Positions 28,799 to 37,087 of a stretch of 64,000 nt of DNA are shown here, piece after piece. The translations under genes and the position numbers were made by a program. The stretch comes from an uncultured Cytophagales bacterium (GTDB lineage Bacteria; Bacteroidota; Bacteroidia; Cytophagales; Thermonemataceae). How positions within the stretch are numbered: position 1 is the first letter of the stretch; every line of letters starts with the position of its first letter. The notes beneath the pieces are model-generated. The model searched no databases and was not told where the DNA came from. It saw only the letters and a program-made list of their open reading frames with translations. Where the stretch lies: NCBI GenBank assembly GCA_937911505.1, contig CALEMF010000113.1:19078-83077 (forward strand), in the 5' to 3' direction.

Positions 28799-28813
28799 CG
28801 TAAAGTGATCCAT
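28619..28813 (-). pseudogene. truncated copy of the 31-kb lipoprotein gene, with internal TAG
   Basis: The minus strand reads AIGSTKEHLQDGRINYVV, GNDPLGKYEST and DYSTNGTV-stop-SIEIM, matching the last 58 or so residues of the protein at 31083-31757. The TAG at 28637-28639 stands where the intact paralogue has CAG (Gln), a direct example of a C-to-T nonsense change. Homology ends at 28798; the upstream three quarters of the gene are missing. It is a non-functional remnant. Confidence 0.85.
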
Positions 28814-28922
28814 TTACTATCAGCGTTAATACTCTGTAGGTGATTTATAACACATATGGAACTAATATAATAGAGAAATATGGTTATAACTCTTTGGTGG
28901 TTGGAACTTATATCATAACGCT

Positions 28923-29513
28923 ATGAATAAAATTAGTCAATTACTGATTGAATATTTGAGGGTATCGTCCATCTCTTTCGAATTAGACGAACATTTTCTT
29001 AGAGAGTTATCTAAAATAACAACCTTTAAAAAATATCCTAAAAACACGGTGTTGGTTCAAGAAGGCGAATATTGTCAGTCTCTATTTATCATAAAAAAAG
29101 GATTACTACGTAGATACACCCTTCACGAGGGGAAAGATATAACCCTAGAATTTGCCTTAGAAGATGATTTTATAGCATCAATATATTCAATTATCACTGG
29201 AAGAAAAACTGTAGATTTCATTCAGACCCTTGAGGATAGTGAGGTGCTCATTATTCAGGTCGAAGATATGAAAAAGCTGAATATAGATTCTCAGAAGTCT
29301 CTCCTCATCGGACAAGAGCTGCGGAATAACTACTTTCTGAAACTAGAAAACCGAATTCTTTCATTACAAAACGACTCTGCTAAAAAACGATACGCTGATC
29401 TAGTTGCCAATCAGCCTACTATTATTCAACGAGCTTCGCTCGGGCAGATTGCTTCCTATCTCGGCATGACCCAAGAAAACCTGAGCCGAATACGAAGAAT
29501 GGTGAAAGATTAG
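28923..29513 (+). CDS. Crp/Fnr-family transcriptional regulator, 196 aa
   Basis: Residues 25-120 form a cyclic-nucleotide-binding-like beta roll (KNTVLVQEGEYCQSLFIIKK) and residues 160-190 a helix-turn-helix (ASLGQIASYLGMTQENLSRI). There are no Cys clusters for an Fe-S sensor, and the cAMP-contact residues are not conserved, so the signal is unknown. It lies 88 bases before the second deiodinase-like gene on the same strand and probably controls or responds with that module. Another family member is encoded at 46848-47393. Ends with TAG. Confidence 0.9.
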   Translation: MNKISQLLIEYLRVSSISFELDEHFLRELSKITTFKKYPKNTVLVQEGEYCQSLFIIKKGLLRRYTLHEGKDITLEFALEDDFIASIYSIITGRKTVDFIQTLEDSEVLIIQVEDMKKLNIDSQKSLLIGQELRNNYFLKLENRILSLQNDSAKKRYADLVANQPTIIQRASLGQIASYLGMTQENLSRIRRMVKD

Positions 29514-29601
29514 TATTCCTTTTTGATAAATATCAAAGGGTTTGATCTCGCTAATAGCTAATTTTGCTTCAAGTAATAGGTTATAACTGTAGGTCAAGCA
29601 C

Positions 29602-30288
29602 ATGAAAAAGAGAGATGAGTACAATTATTCCGCATTTAAGGGCAAATATTATATGTCCAAAAAATTCAAAGGATTAAATAAGGGAAGGGAAATCGTAGAT
29701 TATGAGCTAACAACGCTGATTGGAGAAAAGAAAAAGATTTCTGATTTTTTAGATAAACCCCTAGTGCTCGAAGTGGGTAGTATTAGTTGCCCTATGTACG
29801 CTATGCATGTGAGTCCTATGCAAGAAGTGGTAGAAGAATATCCACAATTCAACTTTATTGTACTTTACGTGAGAGAAGCCCATCCCGCTGGAAAAATTAC
29901 TGCTCATAAAAATTTAGGAGAGAAACTAGAGATGGCACAAGAAACGACTCAGTTCTACGGCGAGCAACGTACCATATTGGTAGATGACCTGGACGGTCAG
30001 GCTCACAAGATGTACGGGTTAATGCCTAATAGTATTTACATTATTGATACGAATGGAATTATTTTATTTTCCAAAGCCTGGAACAATGCCAATTATTTGA
30101 AACCAGTGCTGGATAATATATTACACAATAAGTCCACCGATCATTTAAAATTTGGTAGAGAGCAACCCTCTTTCTATCATTTATTCCGAACGTTCAGAAA
30201 GACAGGCTATAAAGCTCTTTTTGATTTTATCATACAAGCACCTCTCTTATTGTGGAAGTTACTAATGTATGGAAATAGAAATCGGTAA
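29602..30288 (+). CDS. iodothyronine-deiodinase-like thioredoxin-fold protein, copy 2 (228 aa)
   Basis: This is the paralogue of the protein at 13152-13877. Shared landmarks are KISDFLDKPL, GSISCPMYA at the active site, VLYVREAHP, RTIL(V/I)D and SKAWNN/VKAWNN. Cys replaces the selenocysteine of animal deiodinases. It lacks the first 20 hydrophilic residues of copy 1. The C-terminus is basic with a hydrophobic stretch (FIIQAPLLLWKLL) that may associate with the membrane. It precedes the four-helix membrane gene by 45 bases, the same pairing as in copy 1. Function unknown; a thiol-dependent reductase or dehalogenase is the reasonable guess. Confidence 0.8.
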   Translation: MKKRDEYNYSAFKGKYYMSKKFKGLNKGREIVDYELTTLIGEKKKISDFLDKPLVLEVGSISCPMYAMHVSPMQEVVEEYPQFNFIVLYVREAHPAGKITAHKNLGEKLEMAQETTQFYGEQRTILVDDLDGQAHKMYGLMPNSIYIIDTNGIILFSKAWNNANYLKPVLDNILHNKSTDHLKFGREQPSFYHLFRTFRKTGYKALFDFIIQAPLLLWKLLMYGNRNR

Positions 30289-30333
30289 TAGCTTGAGTAG
30301 AACTCAGTCATACATTAAAATTATATTAGCTTT

Positions 30334-30816
30334 ATGCAGGTTATAGTATCCTCGTTAATCTTGGCTACCGCTTTTTTTGCCTTAGGTATTTTCTATCTCC
30401 TATCTTTTTTGGAGAAGCGAGCTTGGAGCATCATGAAAGATCCCTATTCAAACAAAGTAAATGATAAAGATATTTTAGAAATAAATGAAACCTTGCAGTC
30501 AGTGGTGAAGTACGTACCACTAACTATGCAGGTCACTATGGGAACACTGACTTTTCTTCTTTTTGCCCAACTATACGGAAGTACTTTGAAGACAATCCCC
30601 CTCATACAAATAGCTCTATTTATTTTACTAATGGCCATAGGAATGAAGACCGTATTGCGTAGTATCAAACAACTTAAGAAGTCCAAGAACCAGAAGCAAT
30701 CTGTAGCCGAAATTAAGGTTGAAAACTCAAGGATATTTATTGTTCACCATGGTGGTCTATTTCTGTCACTCGCTTTGGGTATTTTAGAATTAATTTATGT
30801 AAACCTCATAAGCTAG
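30334..30816 (+). CDS. four-helix membrane protein of the deiodinase-like module, copy 2 (160 aa)
   Basis: Paralogue of 13890-14369: same length, four membrane helices at about residues 5-25, 58-78, 82-102 and 138-157, the GIFYLLSFLEKRAW segment at the end of helix 1, and a HHGGLFLSL segment before helix 4 (HHEGLLLAF in copy 1). Overall identity is low, so the conserved Glu-Lys and His-His positions stand out as candidates for function. The gene ends in TAG. It is followed by about 200 bases without a clear gene and then a terminator. Confidence 0.75.
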   Translation: MQVIVSSLILATAFFALGIFYLLSFLEKRAWSIMKDPYSNKVNDKDILEINETLQSVVKYVPLTMQVTMGTLTFLLFAQLYGSTLKTIPLIQIALFILLMAIGMKTVLRSIKQLKKSKNQKQSVAEIKVENSRIFIVHHGGLFLSLALGILELIYVNLIS

Positions 30817-31018
30817 GGCGAGACCAATACTTGAGCTAGGAAGGCGATAAGTACTTGTTGGCTGACAGGCGTGACAAGATTTTTATTTACCTGCGCCTCT
30901 TTCCACCGGAGCTATGGCTGACAAGGACGCTTCAGAAATATCATTACAATTTGGATCAATGCTTCTACTAGTTGGTCATAAAGTTGCCCCACTCGGTAAA
31001 ACTAAACAACCTCTTAAA

Positions 31019-31047
31019 AAGGATGACTCCCCTAGAGAATCATCCTT
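31019..31047. terminator. stem-loop between convergent genes
   Basis: AAGGATGA (31019-31026) pairs with TCATCCTT (31040-31047). It separates the rightward membrane protein gene from the leftward lipoprotein gene and can serve both. A 200-base stretch before it (30817-31018) has no gene; the minus strand gives short phrases such as YDQLVEALIQIV that may be a decayed coding fragment. Confidence 0.65.
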
Positions 31048-31262
31048 GACTATAATAACTTATCTTGTTTATAAGAATTCCATCACATAATCTCTATAGC
31101 CTGTACGGTACCATTAGTGCTATAATCGTTGGTAGGCATAGGATGTGCGTCAGTACTTTCGTATTCTCCTAAAGGATCATTACCAATATCAGGTTTAACT
31201 ACATAATTGATTCTTCCATCTTGAAGGTACTCTTGCGTAGAACCAATGGCAGAGGTGATCAT
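31019..31262. repeat. segmental duplicate, copy 2 (terminator plus gene tail)
   Basis: This is the partner of 28555-28798 and contains the stem-loop and the last 60 codons of the intact lipoprotein gene. Same orientation as copy 1. Confidence 0.85.
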
Positions 31263-31757
31263 AAGTCGTGGTGCAATCTCTTTCACTTTGGCAAGCGACA
31301 TCCCTACATGAATACCTTTACTCGTTTTGTATGATGGCGCATACACACGAAAACCTACAATCTTGTCGTTATCTTCCGTTGATACAAATACACCCATAAT
31401 TGTTTTTCCTTCTTTGCTCACTTTGTAGTTATCGTCAAATACATCTCCAGGTACAGGAGGAAATACACCTTCCTCTATTGTGTAGGTTTCTCCAAGGGTT
31501 TCTTTCATAGCATCCACACTCATCCCTATCGAGAGCATTCCTACCCCCTTTTCGGTAATTAGTTGTGCTTTAGGGATATCCACTTGACGTTTTTCGTCAG
31601 ACTTTTCTACTTCTGTAGTAGCTTTGTCGTCACTTTCCTCTTCTTCGGCGCGTTCTTCTTGTATTTCTTGAATTGTTTTTTCTTCCTTTACGTCTCCACA
31701 ACCTATTAAACATATGCATAAAATGGTTGTGAAAAGATAGGTATACGTATACTTCAT
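31083..31757 (-). CDS. lipoprotein with charged linker, 224 aa
   Basis: The start ATG 31757 gives a lipoprotein signal with lipobox IGC (ICLIGCGD, about residue 20). A highly acidic and lysine-rich linker follows (about residues 22-62), then a globular domain (about 65-224) with two similar units: LITEKGVGMLSIGMSVDAM and KTSKGIHVGMSLAKVKEI, a pattern seen in small envelope proteins that measure or bind at an outer surface. No family name can be given with certainty. It is likely attached to the outer membrane facing the periplasm. A truncated duplicate lies at 28619-28813. Confidence 0.8.
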   Translation of the reverse strand: MKYTYTYLFTTILCICLIGCGDVKEEKTIQEIQEERAEEEESDDKATTEVEKSDEKRQVDIPKAQLITEKGVGMLSIGMSVDAMKETLGETYTIEEGVFPPVPGDVFDDNYKVSKEGKTIMGVFVSTEDNDKIVGFRVYAPSYKTSKGIHVGMSLAKVKEIAPRLMITSAIGSTQEYLQDGRINYVVKPDIGNDPLGEYESTDAHPMPTNDYSTNGTVQAIEIM

Positions 31758-31817
31758 GGTCAAAAAGTTTTAATAATGATTTTTGACTCAGTAACAAGTG
31801 ATCTTATTTGTTTGTTA

Positions 31818-31853
31818 GAAAACACTTTTTGAGGTTTCTCAAAAAGTGTTTTC
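31818..31853 (-). terminator. 15-bp perfect stem-loop after the ornithine aminotransferase gene
   Basis: GAAAACACTTTTTGA (31818-31832) is exactly complementary to 31839-31853 with a 6-base loop. It lies 8 bases beyond the stop of the leftward aminotransferase gene. Confidence 0.75.
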
Positions 31854-31860
31854 AGTAAGA

Positions 31861-33132
31861 TTAGTACGCGACTATTACCTCTTCTATAATGTCACAGCAA
31901 GTCTGTAGCTGTGCTTCTGTGATCACGAGTGGTGGCGCAAAACGTATTTTATCACCGTGGGTAGGTTTGGCCAATAAGCCTTTTTCTTTTAAGGCTAAAC
32001 AAACATCCCAAGCACTCTTCCCTTCTTTTTCATAAATGTCAATCGCATTAAGTAGTCCCTTTCCTCTTACGGCTTTTACTTTATCAGGGTATTTTTCCAT
32101 AAGTGCTGCCATCCGTTCTCTAAACAACTGCCCCAACCTACGCGCATTCTCCATGAGTCTCTCCTCCTTAATTACCGTAAGCGCTGCCATTGCTACCGCA
32201 CAAGCCAACGGATTACCACCAAAGGTAGAGCCATGTTGGCCCGGTTGAATTACCAGCATAATATCGTCATTCGCCAATACTGCTGATACAGGGTAAACAC
32301 CACCAGAAAGTGCCTTCCCCAAAATAAGAATATCAGGAGTGACATAGGTATCTTCCTGTTGTTGACAAGCTTGCTGGCAATTACAGTGACCACATACAGC
32401 TAGTAAGCTACCGGTACGAGCAATACCCGTTTGTACTTCATCGGCTATGAAAAGTACGTTGTGTGCCTTACAAAGCTTTGCTGCCTCTTTGATAAAATTT
32501 TCGTCAGGTACAAATACCCCTGCTTCCCCTTGAATAGGCTCTACTAAAAAGCCGGCTACATTTTCTTGCTGTAGTGCTTCTTCTAGCGCATCTAAGTCGT
32601 TATAAGGGATTTTGATAAAACCGGGCATGTAAGGGCCAAAATTATTTTTAGCGTCGTTGTCACTTGAAAAAGAGACAATCGTAGTGGTACGCCCGTGAAA
32701 ATTTTGCTCACATACAATGATTTTCGCTTCGTTCTCAGGAATATGCTTTTTTTCATAACCCCATTTCCTACAGAGTTTAATAGCAGTTTCTACGGCCTCT
32801 GCACCAGAGTTCATCATCAATACCTTTTCGTAACCAAAAAACTCGGTAATAAACTTCTCGCATTCTCCTAGTAGGCTATTGTAGAAAGCTCTTGAAGTGA
32901 GGGTAAGCGTTTTCGCTTGCTCGGTAAGCGCTTGAATAATAGTGGGGTGGCAGTGCCCTTGATTGACAGCACTGTAGGCAGAAAGGAAATCGAAGTATTG
33001 TTTCCCTTCTACATCCCATACATATACCCCCTCTCCCTTAGCCAATACTACGGGAAGTGGATGGTAGTTATGTGCGCCGTAGCGGTCTTCTAACGCAATT
33101 GCTTCTTGCGTGGAGAGTGTGGTCGAAATCAT
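31861..33132 (-). CDS. rocD: ornithine aminotransferase (class III PLP aminotransferase), 423 aa
   Basis: This enzyme transfers the delta-amino group of ornithine to 2-oxoglutarate. The N-terminal [19 protein letters not shown] and [13 protein letters not shown] segments are typical of ornithine aminotransferase; the PLP-binding Lys lies in [16 protein letters not shown] (about residue 275) and the PLP-Asp in [12 protein letters not shown]. Between LLAV and [10 protein letters not shown] there is an extra Cys-rich loop, [19 protein letters not shown], which is absent in the enzymes I know best and may bind a metal or form disulfides. Single-gene unit with its own promoter box and terminator. 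Confidence 0.9.
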   Translation of the reverse strand: MISTTLSTQEAIALEDRYGAHNYHPLPVVLAKGEGVYVWDVEGKQYFDFLSAYSAVNQGHCHPTIIQALTEQAKTLTLTSRAFYNSLLGECEKFITEFFGYEKVLMMNSGAEAVETAIKLCRKWGYEKKHIPENEAKIIVCEQNFHGRTTTIVSFSSDNDAKNNFGPYMPGFIKIPYNDLDALEEALQQENVAGFLVEPIQGEAGVFVPDENFIKEAAKLCKAHNVLFIADEVQTGIARTGSLLAVCGHCNCQQACQQQEDTYVTPDILILGKALSGGVYPVSAVLANDDIMLVIQPGQHGSTFGGNPLACAVAMAALTVIKEERLMENARRLGQLFRERMAALMEKYPDKVKAVRGKGLLNAIDIYEKEGKSAWDVCLALKEKGLLAKPTHGDKIRFAPPLVITEAQLQTCCDIIEEVIVAY

Positions 33133-33180
33133 ATTTTTTAAACTTTTATGTAGAGATCAATGTCCAATGTATAAGTATTA

Positions 33181-33188
33181 CAAAGCTA
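33181..33188 (-). promoter_or_regulatory. -7 box (TAGCTTTG) for the ornithine aminotransferase gene
   Basis: The minus strand reads TAGCTTTG, a match to TAnnTTTG, 49 bases before the ATG at 33132. Confidence 0.5.
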
Positions 33189-33223
33189 AGAAAAAATGTT
33201 GTAATATTGTTATTTGATAGCGT

Positions 33224-33385
33224 ATGAGTAAGCAGCACAACACCCAACCTCCCTTAAAGCCAGAAGACTACTACTTCAATGAGCAGGGGCTTATGGTATT
33301 CACTGAAAAATACCACCTTAAAAGAGGATATTGTTGTAAAAGTGGTTGCAAACATTGTCCTTATGGTTTTAAGAAAAAAACATAA
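33224..33385 (+). CDS. DUF5522 mini-protein, 53 aa
   Basis: This short frame starts at ATG 33224 and ends with TAA. It encodes PPLKPEDYYFNEQGLMVFTE, then KRGYCCKSGCKHCPYGFKK, the cysteine-rich signature of the DUF5522 family (CCxxxCxxCPYGF). Four closely spaced Cys residues suggest a metal site. Family members are scattered through Bacteria and eukaryotes with no defined role. It lies divergent from rocD and about 100 bases before rpmB. Confidence 0.88.
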   Translation: MSKQHNTQPPLKPEDYYFNEQGLMVFTEKYHLKRGYCCKSGCKHCPYGFKKKT

Positions 33386-33484
33386 GTAGAGAGAATTTTG
33401 CAATCTTCATAAAACATCCCTATATTTACCCTCCTTATTGAAGAAATACACTTGTAAATCAAGATTTTATAAAGCATTAGTGTT

Positions 33485-33724
33485 ATGTCGAAAGTTTGTC
33501 AGATAACAGGAAAGAGACCCATCTCAGGAAACAACGTTTCCCACTCTAATAATAAAACTAAAAGAAGGTTTTATCCGAACCTTAAAACGAAGAAATTCTA
33601 CATTCCTAGCGAAGATAAGTGGATTACCTTGAAGCTTTCTGCGAAAGCCATCCGTATTATCAGTAAAAAAGGGATCGAAGCAGCCTTGAAAGAAGCCAGA
33701 CAGAAAGGCTTTTTAAAGAAATAA
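33485..33724 (+). CDS. rpmB: 50S ribosomal protein L28
   Basis: At 79 residues, with [20 protein letters not shown] at the start and [18 protein letters not shown] in the middle, this is a typical bacterial L28 of the large ribosomal subunit. It lacks the CxxC zinc pair of some L28 proteins. It is not followed by L33 (rpmG) as in many genomes; a stem-loop closes the unit. A TATATTTA box around 33420 may be its promoter. Confidence 0.95.
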   Translation: MSKVCQITGKRPISGNNVSHSNNKTKRRFYPNLKTKKFYIPSEDKWITLKLSAKAIRIISKKGIEAALKEARQKGFLKK

Positions 33725-33749
33725 AACGAAGTAGCATCTCGCTACTTAG

Positions 33750-33784
33750 CGCCATTACTTTTTGTATAGTAAGAAGTAATGGCG
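33750..33784. terminator. stem-loop between rpmB and the convergent methyltransferase gene
   Basis: CGCCATTACTT (33750-33760) pairs with AAGTAATGGCG (33774-33784). A second small hairpin GTAGC-N5-GCTAC at 33731-33745 precedes it. It lies between convergent genes and can serve both. Confidence 0.65.
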
Positions 33785-33792
33785 TTATTGGT

Positions 33793-34344
33793 TTAGGTAA
33801 GCTTTTCGGAAGTACGTAAGGTTGTTTTACTCAGAAAGTCCCAACAAATAATTCCTACACTTACCGAGATATTGAGGGAGTGTTTTGTACCAAACTGCGG
33901 AATTTCCACACAACTGTCTGCCATCGCTACCACTTCTTCTTCTACCCCGAATACTTCATTACCAAATACAAAGGCATACTTTTGTGTACCATCTGGTGCG
34001 AAGTCCGCCAAAGAAATACTTCCTTCTACTTGTTCTATACATACAATCAAATACCCCTCATTTTTAAGCTGTTTCAAGAGAGATGTTGTGTGTTCAACGT
34101 ATTCCCAAGCTACCGATTCCGTTGCGCCCAGCGCTGTTTTACGAATATCCTTATGTGGTGGCCTTCCTGTGATACCACATAAGTAAACTTTCTCTGCTAA
34201 AAAGGCATCGGCTGTGCGGAAAGCCGCCCCTACGTTGTGCAGACTTCTTACATTATCCAACACAATTGAGAAAGTGTTTTTTTTTGTATTTTTGAAGTCC
34301 TCAACAGAAAGACGGTTGAGCTCACTATTTTGTAGTTTTCGCAT
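33793..34344 (-). CDS. SpoU/TrmH-family RNA 2'-O-methyltransferase, 183 aa
   Basis: This is a SPOUT-fold RNA methyltransferase that uses S-adenosylmethionine. The three motifs are visible: LDNVRSLHNVGAAFRTADAF (motif 1, catalytic Arg), FVFGNEVFGVEEEV (motif 2) and IPQFGTKHSLNISVSVGIIC (motif 3 with the knotted SAM loop). The short length without an N-terminal RNA-binding domain fits a tRNA- or rRNA-modifying member of unknown site. ATG 34344 is preferred to the GTG one codon upstream. A promoter box 6 bases upstream suggests an almost leaderless mRNA. Confidence 0.92.
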   Translation of the reverse strand: MRKLQNSELNRLSVEDFKNTKKNTFSIVLDNVRSLHNVGAAFRTADAFLAEKVYLCGITGRPPHKDIRKTALGATESVAWEYVEHTTSLLKQLKNEGYLIVCIEQVEGSISLADFAPDGTQKYAFVFGNEVFGVEEEVVAMADSCVEIPQFGTKHSLNISVSVGIICWDFLSKTTLRTSEKLT

Positions 34345-34350
34345 CACTTA

Positions 34351-34358
34351 CAAAGATA
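34351..34358 (-). promoter_or_regulatory. -7 box (TATCTTTG) directly before the methyltransferase start
   Basis: TATCTTTG on the minus strand ends 6 bases before ATG 34344. With transcription starting about 5-7 bases after this box, the mRNA would begin at or within a base or two of the start codon. Confidence 0.45.
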
Positions 34359-34453
34359 TTATCAATACTTAAAATCAATTGTAAAAATACATCGATACGA
34401 CTATTACCCCTTATTATTGCATAAATAATTTCATCATTATTGAATAAAAAGCT

Positions 34454-37087
34454 ATGAAGTCTACGAAAGAAACGCCCCTCATGAAGCAGTATAATATGAT
34501 CAAAAAGAAGTATCCTGGTGCTTTACTGTTGTTTAGAGTGGGTGATTTTTATGAAACTTTCGGGCAAGACGCTATCAAAGCAAGCAAGATTTTAGGAATT
34601 GTACTCACCAAGCGGGCCAATGGCGCAGCTTCAGAAACAGAACTAGCAGGCTTTCCCCATCACGCTTTAGATACTTACTTACCTAAGTTAGTAAAAGCAG
34701 GCGAGCGCGTCGCGATCTGCGACCAGTTGGAAGATCCCAAGCAAGCCAAAGGAATTGTACGCAGAGGAGTCACGGAGCTGGTCACACCCGGTATTTCTTT
34801 TAATGATAATGTACTTGATGTAAAGAAAAACAATTATCTATGTGCCATTTGCCGTCATAAAGAAGCCTTTGGGATTGCCTTTTTAGATGCCTCTACAGGA
34901 GAATTTCTTACCACACAAGGTACTTTTGAGTACATAGAAAAACTACTCCAGAGCTTTTCTCCCTCTGAAATTCTATACCCCAAGCCCCTCAAAAATGAAT
35001 TTATACAACTCTTTGGAGAAGATTATCACCATTTCTTCTTAGAAGATTGGGTCTTCCACTATGACTTTGCTTTTGAGAAACTGGTAGAGCATTTTAAGGT
35101 AAAAAGCCTTAAGGGCTTTGGGATTGCTCAGATGCGTGAGGGTATTACCGCTGCTGGTGCTATCTTGTATTACTTAAAAGAAACAGAACATCACGAGATA
35201 GGGCATATTGCCCACTTGGCTCGCTTAGAGGAAGACAAATACGTTTGGCTGGATCGCTTTACCATTCGTAACCTAGAGCTTATCTACCCACAACAAGAGA
35301 GTGGCGTACCCCTTATACAAATCTTAGATCAAACCAATACACCTATGGGTGGGCGCTTATTGCGTAAATGGATCGTGTTGCCTTTGAAAGAAGTAGTAAA
35401 AATAGAAGAGCGGCTCCAATGGGTAGAAACACTCGTAGCGCAGGCAGAAACGCGTGAAAAACTAGTAACAAGCCTTCAACCTATTGGCGACCTAGAGCGA
35501 CTTATCTCGAAGGTAGCTACCAAGCGGATCAATCCTAAAGAAATAGTGGCGCTCAAAAGGGCCATTGAGCAACTTCCCGTTCTCATTGAAACTTTACAGA
35601 CCCTCACTACAATTGTTCCTCCTCAAGTGCGTGTAACTGTAGAAAAGTTGCTTACGCATTTAGATGCTTGTACACCTCTCTGGGAGCTTATAGGAAAGAC
35701 TTTAAAAGAAGATCCACCTGTCATTACTACACAGGGGAAGATGATTCAGTCAGGCATTGATCCTGCACTTGATGAACTACACGCCTTGGCCGCTTCTAGT
35801 AAAGATTACCTAGAAAAGCTACTGCAAAGAGAGATTAAAAATACAGGTATTCAGTCGCTCAAGATTCAATACAATAAAGTTTTTGGCTACTATATCGAAG
35901 TTTCTAATGCCAATAAAGACAAAGTACCTGCTGATTGGGTGCGAAAACAGACACTTACTAATGCAGAGCGTTATGTAACGGAAGAGCTAAAAGAATACGA
36001 GGAAAAAATCTTGACGGCCGAAGAAAAGATCAACGTTATTGAGCAGCGCATTTACCAAGAAACAGTACAGGCCGCTTGTGCATTTATTGCACCGATTCAA
36101 CAAAACGCGCGTCTTATCGCTACCTTAGATTGTCTCCTTTCTTTTGCATTAGTGGCCATCACTCATAAGTACATAAAACCTCAGATTGCCGAAGACAATC
36201 AAATCGATATTAAAGCGGGGCGTCATCCTGTTATCGAACAACAACTTAGTTTTGATGAGCCTTACATTCCTAACGATGTTTTTTTAGACGACCAAACCCA
36301 ACAGATCATCGTCATTACGGGCCCTAATATGGCAGGAAAATCTGCTTTATTACGCCAAGTGGCGCTCATTACACTCATGGCACAAATGGGAAGCTTTGTT
36401 CCTGCACAACAAGCCCATATCAGTCTGGTCGATAAAGTTTTTACACGGGTGGGCGCTTCTGACAATCTAGCCAAGGGAGAGTCTACTTTTATGGTGGAAA
36501 TGACGGAAACTGCTAGTATTATGAATAACCTTAGCAGCCGTAGCTTGATTCTTATGGATGAGATAGGAAGAGGCACCAGTACCTACGATGGTATTTCTAT
36601 CGCTTGGAGCATTGTAGAATACTTGCACGAACACCCTACTTGTAAGGCAAAAACACTCTTTGCTACGCATTACCACGAACTTAATCAACTGGCTAGTCAG
36701 CTACCTCGTGTAAAAAATTATAACATTGCTGTGAAAGAGAAAGAAGGGAAAGTGATTTTCCTAAGAAAACTAGAAGCGGGCGGAAGCGAGCACAGCTTCG
36801 GCATACACGTAGCACAAATGGCAGGCATGCCCCCTACGATTGTACACAGAGCGAATGAAGTGTTGATAACTTTAGAAAAGGAGAAATTACAAGAAAAAAA
36901 TAAGCGGCAGCTTCAGAGTATACCTAGCGAAGAGAGTCAGTTACAGCTCCAAATCTTCGACTATACCGACAAGGCTTTTCAAAAAGTGAAGGATATGTTG
37001 GACGAGATAGACCTCAATACTACCACACCTATAGAAGCGCTTATGAAACTAAGCGAGCTCAAGAAAGAACTCAATAATACCCATTAG
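34454..37087 (+). CDS. mutS: DNA mismatch repair protein MutS, 877 aa
   Basis: MutS recognises mismatches and signals to MutL. The mismatch-binding Phe-x-Glu is present in RVGDFYETFG (about residue 32). Connector, core and clamp domains follow, then the ATPase with Walker A GPNMAGKSALLRQVAL (about residue 620), Walker B and D-loop in LILMDEIGRGTSTYDG, and FATHYHEL. The C-terminal region (about 800-877) carries the usual helix-turn-helix dimer segment. The gene looks intact, which matters because several neighbours carry nonsense mutations. It ends in TAG and overlaps the convergent HD gene by 4 bases. Confidence 0.97.
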   Translation: MKSTKETPLMKQYNMIKKKYPGALLLFRVGDFYETFGQDAIKASKILGIVLTKRANGAASETELAGFPHHALDTYLPKLVKAGERVAICDQLEDPKQAKGIVRRGVTELVTPGISFNDNVLDVKKNNYLCAICRHKEAFGIAFLDASTGEFLTTQGTFEYIEKLLQSFSPSEILYPKPLKNEFIQLFGEDYHHFFLEDWVFHYDFAFEKLVEHFKVKSLKGFGIAQMREGITAAGAILYYLKETEHHEIGHIAHLARLEEDKYVWLDRFTIRNLELIYPQQESGVPLIQILDQTNTPMGGRLLRKWIVLPLKEVVKIEERLQWVETLVAQAETREKLVTSLQPIGDLERLISKVATKRINPKEIVALKRAIEQLPVLIETLQTLTTIVPPQVRVTVEKLLTHLDACTPLWELIGKTLKEDPPVITTQGKMIQSGIDPALDELHALAASSKDYLEKLLQREIKNTGIQSLKIQYNKVFGYYIEVSNANKDKVPADWVRKQTLTNAERYVTEELKEYEEKILTAEEKINVIEQRIYQETVQAACAFIAPIQQNARLIATLDCLLSFALVAITHKYIKPQIAEDNQIDIKAGRHPVIEQQLSFDEPYIPNDVFLDDQTQQIIVITGPNMAGKSALLRQVALITLMAQMGSFVPAQQAHISLVDKVFTRVGASDNLAKGESTFMVEMTETASIMNNLSSRSLILMDEIGRGTSTYDGISIAWSIVEYLHEHPTCKAKTLFATHYHELNQLASQLPRVKNYNIAVKEKEGKVIFLRKLEAGGSEHSFGIHVAQMAGMPPTIVHRANEVLITLEKEKLQEKNKRQLQSIPSEESQLQLQIFDYTDKAFQKVKDMLDEIDLNTTTPIEALMKLSELKKELNNTH

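Noticed and set aside
30817..31018. A gene in the gap after the copy 2 membrane protein
   Set aside because: Short phrases such as YDQLVEALIQIV appear on the minus strand, but stops and frame changes interrupt them and no start or family can be assigned; it may be decayed sequence.
28555..31262. An insertion sequence or composite transposon bounded by the direct repeats
   Set aside because: No transposase or integrase lies between them, and the repeats consist of a gene tail and terminator rather than IS ends.
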